The position numbers and the translations under genes were made by a program. This document shows, in pieces, positions 52,831 through 60,925 of a stretch of DNA of 64,000 nt. The stretch is from Pseudomonas sp. H1h (GTDB lineage Bacteria > Pseudomonadota > Gammaproteobacteria > Pseudomonadales > Pseudomonadaceae). Location: positions 62,001 through 126,000 of the forward strand of contig NZ_AYMJ01000031.1 of assembly GCF_000633255.1 (NCBI RefSeq), in the 5' to 3' direction. Under the pieces are notes generated by a model. That model saw only the letters and a program-made list of their open reading frames with translations, searched no databases and was not told the DNA's origin. The stretch's first letter is position 1. The number at the start of each line of letters is the position of its first letter.

Positions 52831-54969
52831 TCAGACGCGGAACTGATCCATCAGCTTCATCTGCTGGCTCGCCAAGGCATTCAGTTGGCTGCTGATCGCC
52901 GCCGACTCCGTGGCTTGCTCGGTCAACGTTTCAGTCACGGTGCGAATCGCCGAGACGTTGCGGTTGACCTCTTCGGCCACGGCGCTCTGTTGCTCGGCGG
53001 CGCTGGCGATCTGCAGGTTCATGTCGCTGATCACCGTCACCGCATCGCTGATCTTGCCCAGTGCGTCCACCGCCTGACGGATCTGCCCGGCATTGTTGTG
53101 CGCCTGGGTCTGGCTCGAATGCATGGTCGCCACCACGCCACGGGTGCCGGTCTGGATGCGCTCGATCACGATACGGATTTCTTCCACCGAATCCTGGGTG
53201 CGCTTGGCGAGGTTGCGCACTTCATCGGCCACCACCGCGAAACCACGCCCGCTCTCACCGGCCCGGGCCGCTTCGATGGCAGCGTTGAGCGCCAGCAGGT
53301 TGGTCTGTTCGGCGATGCTGCGGATCACTTCCAGCACCGAGCCGATCTGCTCGCTGTTGACCGCTAGCGCTTCGACTTCGGTCACGGCTTTGCTGACTTC
53401 ATCAGCCAGTTGATTGATGTCGCGGGTGCTGCGCTCGATGATCGACATGCCGTCTCTGGCCGACTGATCGGCGCCCTTGGCAGCGTTGGCCGCGTTCGAT
53501 GCGCTGTTGGCGACATCGTGGGCGGTGGCGCTCATTTCGTTGGAGGCGGTAGCAACCTGGTCGATCTCGCGGAACTGCACCTGCATGCCTTCACTGGTCT
53601 GGCGGGCGATTTCCGAAGACTGGTCGGCAGTGCCCCGTGCCTCGGTAATGCTCTGTTTGATCTGGGCAATGGTCGGTTGCAGCTTGTCGAGGAAGCGGTT
53701 GAACCAGTTCACCAGCTCGCCCAGTTCATCCTGCTTGCTGTAGTTCAGGCGTTGAGTCAGGTCACCTTCACCGCTGGCGATATTTTTCAACATGTCGGCG
53801 ACGCTGTTGATCGGCCGGGTCACGCCCGACGCGGTGAGCCAGATCAGCAACAGACCGACCAGTCCCGCCACCACGGCCACCAGCAGCGCGGTGATCAAGC
53901 CGGTTTTCTGGGCGTCGTCGAGCACCGCTTGCAGTTTCACCGAGTCGGCCAGCAGCACCTGTTTCGGCAGGTCGATGACCACGCCCCAGGCCCGCGAGTT
54001 GCCAATCGGATCGACCGGGTACACGGCACGAATCAGGTCACCCTGTTCAAGGATTTTCGGTGTGCCGCTGCTGACCAGTTGCAGCAGGTCTTTGCCGTCG
54101 GCGCCGAGGGTGTCGCTGATCTTTTTGCCGACTTTGGTCGCGTCGGAACTGTCGGCCCCGAGCACACCGCTGCCGGAGACGATCAGCATGTGCCCGGCGT
54201 TGTTGAAGAGGTTGCGCTGGGAATCCACGGCCGCCGCCTGCAGGGCATCGAGGGCGATGTCGACGCCGACCACTCCGATGGCCTTGCCGTCGACGATCAG
54301 TGGCACCGAAATGGTGGTCATCAACATTTCCTTGGTGCCCACGGTGTCGGCGTACGGGTCGAGCAGGCAGGTGCGCTTGTTGTCGCGAGGGCAGGTGTAC
54401 CAGCTGTTGTACGGCGTACCGCTGACGCTGAGGGTGGTCTTGGTCATGTCTTCTTCGACCATGATCGTGTTCAGCGCGGAACCGGCAGCGCGGCTCCAGT
54501 AGGTCGCAAAACGCCCGGCTTCGTTGGACTGGCGCGCAGCGTCGTTGACGAACTCGCTGTCCTTGCCATCCAGCCCGTTGGGTTCGAAGGCGAGCCAGAT
54601 GCCGAGCACCTTGTCGTTGCGTTCGAATGCGGTTTTCAGGCTCTGGTTCAACTCCTCACGCAGGGCACCGGCGTCCAGCGAACGCTTGGTGGCCATCGCA
54701 CGCATGTCCTTGATCTGGTCGGCCAGCGCGGTGATCACCGTCAGGCTTTCGCCAAAGGTCTTCTGCACCCGCACCGCTTGCTCGGCAGCCTTGGCCTGCA
54801 ACAGGTTCTGCACACTGGCGGTGAGCATCTTGCTGCTGGAGTCGCTGACGAGTTCGTCGTTCTGGTTGGTCTGGTAAATGTTCATGCCGACGATCAGCGC
54901 GACCACACCGAGCAGGTACAGACCGGAGAGCAGGACGATTTTCAGGCGAATGGAGAGAGAGTCGAACAT
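52831..54969 (-). CDS. Methyl-accepting chemotaxis protein with dCACHE sensor
   Basis: The 712-residue chemoreceptor has TM1 at about residues 9-30 and a large periplasmic Cache domain at about 35-355. TM2 is at about 365-388, HAMP at 389-440, and a cytoplasmic signalling coiled coil with tip EQTNLLALNAAIEAARAGE follows. The sensor holds a Cys pair in YTCPRDNKRTCLLDPYAD and the Cache VVGVDIALDALQ segment. It resembles TlpQ/McpU-type receptors, which sense polyamines or histamine, but I cannot confirm the ligand. The start MFDSLSIRLKI puts the first helix at the N terminus; 21 upstream residues in frame are unlike. Confidence 0.92.
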   Translation of the reverse strand: MFDSLSIRLKIVLLSGLYLLGVVALIVGMNIYQTNQNDELVSDSSSKMLTASVQNLLQAKAAEQAVRVQKTFGESLTVITALADQIKDMRAMATKRSLDAGALREELNQSLKTAFERNDKVLGIWLAFEPNGLDGKDSEFVNDAARQSNEAGRFATYWSRAAGSALNTIMVEEDMTKTTLSVSGTPYNSWYTCPRDNKRTCLLDPYADTVGTKEMLMTTISVPLIVDGKAIGVVGVDIALDALQAAAVDSQRNLFNNAGHMLIVSGSGVLGADSSDATKVGKKISDTLGADGKDLLQLVSSGTPKILEQGDLIRAVYPVDPIGNSRAWGVVIDLPKQVLLADSVKLQAVLDDAQKTGLITALLVAVVAGLVGLLLIWLTASGVTRPINSVADMLKNIASGEGDLTQRLNYSKQDELGELVNWFNRFLDKLQPTIAQIKQSITEARGTADQSSEIARQTSEGMQVQFREIDQVATASNEMSATAHDVANSASNAANAAKGADQSARDGMSIIERSTRDINQLADEVSKAVTEVEALAVNSEQIGSVLEVIRSIAEQTNLLALNAAIEAARAGESGRGFAVVADEVRNLAKRTQDSVEEIRIVIERIQTGTRGVVATMHSSQTQAHNNAGQIRQAVDALGKISDAVTVISDMNLQIASAAEQQSAVAEEVNRNVSAIRTVTETLTEQATESAAISSQLNALASQQMKLMDQFRV

Positions 54970-55049
54970 GGGGCGATCTCGTGAATGAATGAGCAGGTGG
55001 CCCGGGCGGAGTAACCGGTTCGCCAAATCCATTCAGCGCCATTCAATGC

Positions 55050-55076
55050 TCATCGGCGTCGGACGAGGGCGCATGA
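55050..55076 (-). promoter_or_regulatory. Possible sigma-28 promoter of the second chemoreceptor
   Basis: On the minus strand TCAT-N15-GCCGATGA: the -10 octamer matches seven of eight bases at correct spacing, but the -35 is poor. It lies about 80 bp upstream of the start. Confidence 0.35.
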
Positions 55077-55181
55077 GGCGCTGGCCGACGAACGGTCAGC
55101 GCTAAACGTTTGCGCAGGGGATTGTGCTGAAAAGGCGATTAATTACAGGGAAGTTTCAGCCTGATGAATGGCTGATGGTGT

Positions 55182-55577
55182 TCAGGAAGGGGGCGGCAAG
55201 GCTTCCGGGCGCGACCAGATCCACAGATTGCCCAGGGTCATGCCGGCAATCGCCAGGTACACTGGCCAGCCGTGATCGAGCATCACCAGCATCAACGTCG
55301 CGCACAGCAACATGCTGACTGTGGCGCTGACCTTGGCCTTGCGCGCGATGATCTTGCCGTTGCGCCAGTTGCTCAGGATCGGCCCGAACAGCCGATGGTT
55401 TTCCAGCCAGGCACTCAGGCGTGGCGAGCTGCGGGTCGCGGCCCAGGCGGCGAGCAGGATGAACTCGGTGGTCGGCAGACCGGGCACGACGATGGCAATC
55501 AGGCCGATGCCGAGGCTGACGTAGGCCAGGAGGCCGAACAGCAGACGGGCGAGTTTGGAGGAGGCTGGTTGCGGCAT
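55182..55577 (-). CDS. YbaN family inner-membrane protein (DUF454)
   Basis: This 131-residue protein has membrane segments at about residues 10-32, 35-48 and 82-118. The DUF454 signature GLIAIVVPGLPTTEFILLAAWAATRSSPRLSAWL is present, followed by the basic WRNGKIIARKAK loop. Function is unknown. In several genera DUF454 genes neighbour heme or iron genes; here hemO is 164 bp away on the same strand with a REP between. Confidence 0.88.
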   Translation of the reverse strand: MPQPASSKLARLLFGLLAYVSLGIGLIAIVVPGLPTTEFILLAAWAATRSSPRLSAWLENHRLFGPILSNWRNGKIIARKAKVSATVSMLLCATLMLVMLDHGWPVYLAIAGMTLGNLWIWSRPEALPPPS

Positions 55578-55635
55578 GGGTTCAGCGGTGGCTTCTGAAG
55601 CGGAATCGGGATCTTACAGGTTGTTGCAGTTCCCA

Positions 55636-55724
55636 TGTGGGAGCGAGCCTGCTCGCGAAGGCGGTGGATCAGTCACATAGATGTTGAATGTGCTGCCGTC
55701 TTCGCGAGCAGGCTCGCTCCCACA
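55636..55724. repeat. REP pair between ybaN and hemO
   Basis: Head-on REPIN, GAGCCTGC subtype, with both arms intact, ending 17 bp beyond the hemO stop. Confidence 0.88.
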
Positions 55725-55740
55725 ATGGATACATGTTGCT

Positions 55741-56337
55741 TCAGGCAAGTTCGGCTTCGGTGGCGTAAGCCTGTTCCAGCAGCACGGTGAAGCGGTTGAA
55801 TGCATCCAGCGCCCCTTGCTCGACTTCGGCTTCCTCTTCGGCCGTGAATTGCAGCGAGTCGAGGGTGCGCACGAAGCTTTTCCAGCCTTCGGCACGACCG
55901 CCCTCGGGCTCGCCCAGGTGCCGCGCACCGAAGGTTTCGCTCAGCTCCAGCGCCACGGCACGTTTGATCAGGAACGCTGCGCCGAGTTTGGAACCCTCGG
56001 AGACGAAGATCCAGCCCAAGGCACGGGCCTTGCTCGGGTTTTTCAGCGCACCGGCCACCGGTGCCGGGATGTCGGTGTGCAGATCCGCCAGGTCAGCCTT
56101 GGCCGCTTCAGCACGGCAACGGGCCGGCAGGTCAGGGACGATGGCGGTCAGTTCGGCGTTGTTGTAGAGATCAACCAGCTCCGATTGGAACAGATATTGC
56201 GCGACGACGAAGCGCGCAAAACTGGCACGGGTTTCGAACGGCGCGTGGGCCTTGACCAGTGCGTCGAGCTTGCTGTGCGGCTCGTGGGTGATCTGGTTCA
56301 GGCGTTGTGAACGCAGGGCTTTTTCCGAAGTGGTCAT
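55741..56337 (-). CDS. hemO: Biliverdin-producing heme oxygenase
   Basis: The 198-residue enzyme opens heme to biliverdin, iron and CO. The proximal heme ligand is likely His21 in NQITHEPHSKLD, and the distal helix WIFVSEGSKLGAAFL holds the flexible Gly region. The length fits bacterial HemO/PigA. The start MTTSEKALRSQRL is preferred over an in-frame ATG 16 codons upstream that would overlap the promoter. It lies downstream of the heme receptor beyond a terminator, with its own copy of the shared 17-bp motif. It releases iron from heme imported by that receptor. Confidence 0.92.
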   Translation of the reverse strand: MTTSEKALRSQRLNQITHEPHSKLDALVKAHAPFETRASFARFVVAQYLFQSELVDLYNNAELTAIVPDLPARCRAEAAKADLADLHTDIPAPVAGALKNPSKARALGWIFVSEGSKLGAAFLIKRAVALELSETFGARHLGEPEGGRAEGWKSFVRTLDSLQFTAEEEAEVEQGALDAFNRFTVLLEQAYATEAELA

Positions 56338-56365
56338 GAGATGTCCTTGATAAAAGAGGCGCTTG

Positions 56366-56382
56366 ATAACGAGACGAACGGG
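56366..56382 (-). promoter_or_regulatory. Shared ECF-type promoter motif upstream of hemO
   Basis: The minus-strand 17-mer CCCGTTCGTCTCGTTAT is identical to one upstream of the receptor gene. TTTTTACT stands exactly 12 bp further upstream in both (here at 56395-56402). The motif lies 28 bp before the hemO ATG. The local sigma factor is the natural candidate reader. Confidence 0.65.
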
Positions 56383-56397
56383 CAAGTGCCGGACAGT

Positions 56398-56442
56398 AAA
56401 AAAAGCCCCGCGACACGCTGATCAATGCGCGCGTCGCAGGGC
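56398..56442 (-). terminator. Terminator of the heme receptor gene
   Basis: On the minus strand a 12-14 bp GC-rich stem (GCCCTGCGACGC with GCGTGTCGCGGGGC, G-T pairs allowed) runs into seven T, 9 bp after the receptor stop. Confidence 0.85.
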
Positions 56443-56450
56443 CGTCCGGA

Positions 56451-59009
56451 TCAGATGTCCCAGACCAGATTGATCGCGAAATTGCGGCCCGGTTGGGTCA
56501 GGCGATCGAGGTTGGCCGGTTGCGTCACCGAGGCTTCGCCGACGCTGTCGTAACCGCGCACGTCATCCCATTGCCAGTACTTTTTGTCTGTCAGGTTGTA
56601 GAGGCCGGCATTGACGGTCACGTCGTCGGTGACTTTGTAGAAACCGGCCAGGTCGAGCACACCATATCCCGGTGTCTTGAACTGGGTGCTGGTGCCGTCC
56701 GGTGTCTTGAACATGGTGCTGTCGACACGATCCTTGCGCTTGACCAGCGTCCAGCTCAGCAGCGCACCGTATTTGTCCTGGTCATAACCGAGACCGAACA
56801 CGCCGGTCAGCGGATTGACGCTGTTCAGTGGCTGACCGCTGTCGTCGTTGCGGCCATACAAGTACGCCATCGAGCCTTGGGTGTAGAGGCCGGTCGGCGC
56901 GCCAAAGGTGTCGAGGTTCAGGCGACCTTTGAGCTCAACACCTTTGATGGTGGCGTGTTTGATGTTGTTGCTCTGGAACGTGGTCTCGGTGTAACCGGGG
57001 GTGATGGCGTTCTCATCGATGAAGTCACGGTACTTGTTGTAGAACACCGCGACGTCGAACGTCCCCGCTTCAAATTGACCACGCAGCCCGGTTTCATAGC
57101 TTTTGCTTTTTTCCGGTTCAAGGTTCGGGTTCGGTGCGACCTGGTAGCCGCCTGCGAGGTTTTCAAATCGACCGTACAAGGCCTTGGCGGTTGGCGTGCG
57201 GAAGCCTTCGGCGTACTGACCGTACCAGGTGTAGTTATCGTTAAAGCTGTAGGTCGTGCCGAACTTCGGCGACAGACGATGCCAGGTTTTCTTCTTGTCG
57301 CTGATCTGACCGTTACCGCTTTGGTCGGCAGTCGCGAGGAACTCATCGGTGATGTGCGGCTTGAGTTCGGTGTAGTCGTAACGTGCACCCGGCAGGAACG
57401 TCCAGTTCCCCCAGCTGATCTGATCCTGAGCGAACAGGCTGTAATTGTTGATGGTTGGGTCCGGGAAGTCGCTGGCCGGTTTCAGGGTGTCGGCGGCGCT
57501 TGGCGCACCGATCACGCGGCAGGCGCCGCTGACGGTCAGGCAGGTGCCGTTGCCGGTGCGCAGTCCGGTGACTTTGTCCTGCTTGATGGTCGTGCCGTAA
57601 GTCACGATGTGATCGGTGTCGGCGATGGCAAACGATTTGTCAGCCTGTGCATCGAATACCCACTGGCGATCTTTGTAATTTGTGTCGCGGTTGCGCAGCA
57701 CGGTACGCGACGGTGCGTAAATCTCCTGGGTGTTCTGGTCGGTCTTGGCGATCTGGTAGTTGAGCGACCACTTGATGTTGTCGGCCAGCGCTGTGTCCAG
57801 TGAGAAGCGGTGCTCCAAGCCAAAACGCTCGCGCGTGACGGTGTCGTTGCCGGTGCGCGCCTTGTAGAAACCAAACCCGCGCCCAGCGTTGAACGGGCCA
57901 CCGACGGCGCTCAACTGGTTGGTGTCGCGATCGTCTTTGTAGTGTTCGTAGGTCAGGCCGAAGCGCGCGTCGTCAGCGTAGTTCCAGCCGAGTTTGGCCA
58001 GCACGTTGGTGGTGCGCACATCTTCCGGATTGGCCTCTGTGCGGTTCAGGCCGGTGCCACCGCTTTCGCCGTAGGACTCGGTTTCATGACCGTTGCGCTG
58101 GCTCAGGTGCAGTAAACCATCGAAGTCGCCGGTGCGGCCGGCAACGGTGCCGGAGGTCAGCCAGCTGTCGTCGGCCGAGCTGTAACCGGTTTTCAGACGT
58201 GCGCCGACGTCCTGGCCAGGCTTGATGATGTCGTCCGGGTCGAGGGTGTAGTAGCTGACTGCGCCGCCAATTGCACTGCTGCCGTACAGCACCGACGCCG
58301 GGCCACGGAGAATTTCGACGCGTTTGACGATTTCTGGGTCGACGTAATTGCGGTTGGTCTGTGCGTAAGGGCCATTGAAGAAGCTGTCCGGCACTTGCAC
58401 GCCGTCGACTTGGGTCAGGACGCGGTCACCGTCGATACCACGGATGTTGTAGCCGGTCAGGCCGGCACGTTGACCGGCACCACCCACCGAAACACCTGGC
58501 TCGTAACGCACCAGATCCTTGATGGTGTTGACGTTGTTGCGATCCAGATCCTCGCGGGTCTGCACGGTGACGGTGGCCGGCACGCTGTTGACCGACTGTT
58601 CCTGACGGGTGGCGCTGATGGTCACTTGATCCAGATTGAGTGTGCCGCTGTTGTTGCGCTTTTCCAGCACCACGTTGTTGTTGCTCAGCTTGCGGACGCT
58701 CAGGTTGGTCCCCACCAACAGGCGCTCCAGGGCTTTTTCCGGCGGCAGCGAACCGCGCACACCCGGCGACGACACGCCCTGACCCAGTTCTGCTGGCAAG
58801 CCGATCTGCCAGCCAGTCACGGCGGTGAAGGCATTAAGCGCTGACGCCAGCGGCTGCTGGCCGATAGAGAACGAATAATTGCCCATGCTGCGCGCCGGCT
58901 GTTCGGTGGCAGCCATCAGCGGTGCGGTGCCGGCCATCAGAATGGCGGCCGTCAGCAACGACAATACGCGGGAAGGGGAAGCAGTCTGGCGGGTAAGGCG
59001 AGAGGACAT
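56451..59009 (-). CDS. TonB-dependent heme/hemoglobin receptor with signalling domain
   Basis: This is an 852-residue outer-membrane receptor. The signal peptide is about 1-41 and the N-terminal STN signalling domain about 48-115 (YSFSIGQQPLASALNAFTAVTGW). The plug domain has the VNSVPATVTVQTRED and NIRGIDGDRVLTQVDGV segments. A 22-strand barrel ends ..GRNFAINLVWDI. Heme-receptor signatures are visible: EGFRTPTAKALYGRFEN and NPNLEPEKS. It resembles HxuA/PhuR-type receptors. The STN domain passes the substrate signal to the FecR protein encoded just upstream. GGAG precedes the start MSSRLTRQTAS; an ATG seven codons earlier is rejected. Confidence 0.93.
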   Translation of the reverse strand: MSSRLTRQTASPSRVLSLLTAAILMAGTAPLMAATEQPARSMGNYSFSIGQQPLASALNAFTAVTGWQIGLPAELGQGVSSPGVRGSLPPEKALERLLVGTNLSVRKLSNNNVVLEKRNNSGTLNLDQVTISATRQEQSVNSVPATVTVQTREDLDRNNVNTIKDLVRYEPGVSVGGAGQRAGLTGYNIRGIDGDRVLTQVDGVQVPDSFFNGPYAQTNRNYVDPEIVKRVEILRGPASVLYGSSAIGGAVSYYTLDPDDIIKPGQDVGARLKTGYSSADDSWLTSGTVAGRTGDFDGLLHLSQRNGHETESYGESGGTGLNRTEANPEDVRTTNVLAKLGWNYADDARFGLTYEHYKDDRDTNQLSAVGGPFNAGRGFGFYKARTGNDTVTRERFGLEHRFSLDTALADNIKWSLNYQIAKTDQNTQEIYAPSRTVLRNRDTNYKDRQWVFDAQADKSFAIADTDHIVTYGTTIKQDKVTGLRTGNGTCLTVSGACRVIGAPSAADTLKPASDFPDPTINNYSLFAQDQISWGNWTFLPGARYDYTELKPHITDEFLATADQSGNGQISDKKKTWHRLSPKFGTTYSFNDNYTWYGQYAEGFRTPTAKALYGRFENLAGGYQVAPNPNLEPEKSKSYETGLRGQFEAGTFDVAVFYNKYRDFIDENAITPGYTETTFQSNNIKHATIKGVELKGRLNLDTFGAPTGLYTQGSMAYLYGRNDDSGQPLNSVNPLTGVFGLGYDQDKYGALLSWTLVKRKDRVDSTMFKTPDGTSTQFKTPGYGVLDLAGFYKVTDDVTVNAGLYNLTDKKYWQWDDVRGYDSVGEASVTQPANLDRLTQPGRNFAINLVWDI

Positions 59010-59084
59010 CGATAGCGCTCCGTGTCGCACGAATCTTTATAGGTGCTGATTCACGTCAGAAGATGCGAATCAATTGCATTGGCT

Positions 59085-59101
59085 ATAACGAGACGAACGG
59101 G
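59085..59101 (-). promoter_or_regulatory. Shared ECF-type promoter motif upstream of the receptor
   Basis: This is the second copy of CCCGTTCGTCTCGTTAT (minus strand), 76 bp before the receptor start. TTTTTACT again stands exactly 12 bp upstream (59114-59121), overlapping a Fur-like box. Confidence 0.7.
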
Positions 59102-59115
59102 ATTCGGCTATCGAG

Positions 59116-59130
59116 TAAAAATAATTCTCA
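59116..59130. promoter_or_regulatory. Fur-like box upstream of the receptor
   Basis: On the minus strand TGAGAATTATTTTTA follows the 7-1-7 Fur pattern TGATAAT-N-ATTATCA with four mismatches. It overlaps the upstream part of the ECF-type promoter and ends next to the anti-sigma stop codon. Confidence 0.5.
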
Positions 59131-59131
59131 T

Positions 59132-60097
59132 TTAGTTCAGAATCACCAGTGCGGGGAATTCCTGCAAGCGCGCCGATGTGATGTGGGCGAGGGAGCGCAC
59201 TACGTCCAGCGGCTGGTCGAGGCGGTAGTTGCCGGTGACGTTGACGTCGGCCAACTGCTCGTTGGTGTTGATGATCCAGCCCGGGTAGTAGCGGCGCAGT
59301 TCGGCCAGCACCTTGTCGAGCGGGCAGTTCTCGAAGATCAACCGACCTTGTACCCAGGCCAGATCCGTGGCGGTATCGAGTTTGACCGGACGATCGAAAC
59401 CGTTGGGGCCGATGCGGATGCTCTCCCCGGCGGTCAAACGCACCCGCGCATCGTTGTGCGTGGCGCGCAGATCGACATCGCCGCGTTGCACGTTGACCTG
59501 CGCCACGCCGTCCAGATAACGCACGGCGAACGCAGTGTCGCGCACGCTGGCCTGTACCGGGCCAGCGTCGATTTCCAGCGGTTGAGCCCGGTTGGCGGCA
59601 ATCTCGAAAAACGCTTCGCCCTGAAACAACCGTGCGACGCGCTGGCGTTCATTGATGGTGCTGGAGAATGCCGAGTTGGTGTTGAGCAACACCTTGGAGC
59701 CGTCTTCCAGTTGCAGGCGTTGGCGCTCGCCGACCACGGTCAGGTGATCGGCCTGAATGCGCATCGGCAGATTGCTGAAACTGAACAGGCCGAGGATCAA
59801 TACGGCGGCGGTCGCCAGCGGCTTCCAGTGCGGGCGCAGACGTTTGAGCAAGGTTACTTTCGCAGGCTTTGCGGCGAGATTCTGCGCACATTGCACCACT
59901 TGCGGGCCATCCCAGATCGCCTGCGCCTTGGCGAACGCCTCGGCATTCAACGGATCGGCCGCCAGCCACGCGTGAAACTGCCGGGTCTGCTCATCGTCCG
60001 GACTGCCAAGCACGATGAGCCAGTCCAGAGCCTGGTCCATTGCACTGGCGGTATCCTGCGCCGTGTCGGGCGAAAGCGAGCGGTGGGTGTCCGTCAC
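59132..60097 (-). CDS. FecR-family anti-sigma regulator
   Basis: This 321-residue single-pass inner-membrane protein has a cytoplasmic N-terminal DUF4880-like domain (MDQALDWLIVLGSPDDEQTRQFHAWLAADPLNAEAFAKAQ). A membrane helix is at about residues 92-110. A periplasmic FecR domain (LEDGSKVLLNTNSAFSS) follows, with a C-terminal part contacting the receptor STN domain. It holds or activates the sigma factor in response to heme at the receptor. The start codon is GTG. It is encoded between sigma and receptor genes as in other cell-surface signalling systems (HxuR-like). Confidence 0.93.
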   Translation of the reverse strand: MTDTHRSLSPDTAQDTASAMDQALDWLIVLGSPDDEQTRQFHAWLAADPLNAEAFAKAQAIWDGPQVVQCAQNLAAKPAKVTLLKRLRPHWKPLATAAVLILGLFSFSNLPMRIQADHLTVVGERQRLQLEDGSKVLLNTNSAFSSTINERQRVARLFQGEAFFEIAANRAQPLEIDAGPVQASVRDTAFAVRYLDGVAQVNVQRGDVDLRATHNDARVRLTAGESIRIGPNGFDRPVKLDTATDLAWVQGRLIFENCPLDKVLAELRRYYPGWIINTNEQLADVNVTGNYRLDQPLDVVRSLAHITSARLQEFPALVILN

Positions 60098-60206
60098 GGT
60101 GGGTCCTCGAGCTTTTGCAAAGCAGTTTCAAGTTTCACGCTACAAGCTGCAAGCTAAAGCTCGTTCCCGCGTCGAGACTTCCAGTCTTTGGCTTGCCGCT
60201 CGAAGC
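60098..60206. repeat. GCTTGCAGCTTG-type repeat in the sigma/anti-sigma gap
   Basis: On the minus strand the 109-bp gap contains several near-copies of a short word (AGCTTGCAGCTTGTAGC, AAGCTGTGAGCTTCGAGC, GCGGCAAGC). The repeat begins inside the last codons of the sigma gene, so the sigma C terminus (GSGKL) is repeat-derived. Elements of this look occur between Pseudomonas genes. Confidence 0.5.
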
Positions 60207-60734
60207 TCACAGCTTGCCGCTGCCGTCATGCCGTTCGGCGACACCGATGCAGATCGACATGATCAGTTTGAGTTCCTTCTGCACGGTACTGAGCGACACG
60301 TTCAGTTCGTCGGCGATTTCCTGGTAGCTGTGCCCGTGCAGGCGGCTGAGGATGAAAATCTGCTGCTGGCGTGGGCTGAGTTGACTGAGGCTCACGTTCA
60401 GGCGCTCCAGCAATTGTTCGGCGTGGGCGGCGTCTTCGGCGCTGCTGGTGGGGGCGGCGATGCTGTGCACCACGTCCTGCGGCACGTCATCGACCATGGT
60501 GCGCGAACGGATCTTGCGCGCACGCAAGTGATCCAGCGCCAGGTTGCGCGCGGTCTGGAACACAAAGGGTTCAAGGTGATCGATGGCGCGTTCGCTCAGC
60601 GCCCGCGTGACGCGCAGGTAGGTTTCCTGCAGCAGGTCTTCGGCGGTGCTGTGGTTGTTGACCATCCGCTCGATCGTGCGCAGCAGGGACGTGCGCTGAG
60701 AGAGGAAGACGTGGTTGAAGCGCGATTGACTCAC
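60207..60734 (-). CDS. ECF sigma factor of the iron-starvation type
   Basis: This is a 175-residue sigma-70 family factor with only regions 2 and 4. Region 2 reads LLRTIERMVNNHSTAEDLLQETYLRVTRAL and FVFQTARNLALDHLRARK. Region 4 reads LSQLSPRQQQIFILSRLHGHSYQEIADELNVSLSTVQKEL, with the HTH at its end. It should transcribe the receptor and heme-oxygenase genes (HxuI-like). A Fur-type box lies directly upstream, so production is expected under iron limitation. Confidence 0.94.
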   Translation of the reverse strand: MSQSRFNHVFLSQRTSLLRTIERMVNNHSTAEDLLQETYLRVTRALSERAIDHLEPFVFQTARNLALDHLRARKIRSRTMVDDVPQDVVHSIAAPTSSAEDAAHAEQLLERLNVSLSQLSPRQQQIFILSRLHGHSYQEIADELNVSLSTVQKELKLIMSICIGVAERHDGSGKL

Positions 60735-60758
60735 GGGGTAACCTGATCCATTTCTAGC

Positions 60759-60778
60759 GAATGATAATGCTTATCATC
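60759..60778. promoter_or_regulatory. Fur box upstream of the sigma gene
   Basis: GAATGATAATGCTTATCATC matches the 19-bp Fur consensus GATAATGATAATCATTATC well, with ATGATAA / TTATCAT arms. It is 25-44 bp before the sigma start codon. Confidence 0.8.
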
Positions 60779-60822
60779 TAGTCGAATGGTCAAGTGTTGA
60801 TTTCAGATTGAAATCAAAAACC

Positions 60823-60912
60823 TGTGGGAGCGGGCTTGCTCGCGAAAGCGTCGTGTCAGGCAACAAATGTATTGACTGACCTACCGCATTCGCGAGCAGG
60901 CTCGCTCCCACA
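60823..60912. repeat. REP pair between the sigma gene and gap
   Basis: REPIN of mixed subtype: the left arm is GGGCTTGC and the right arm AGGCTCGC. It ends 13 bp beyond the gap stop codon. Confidence 0.85.
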
Positions 60913-60925
60913 TTGGGATTGGGGA

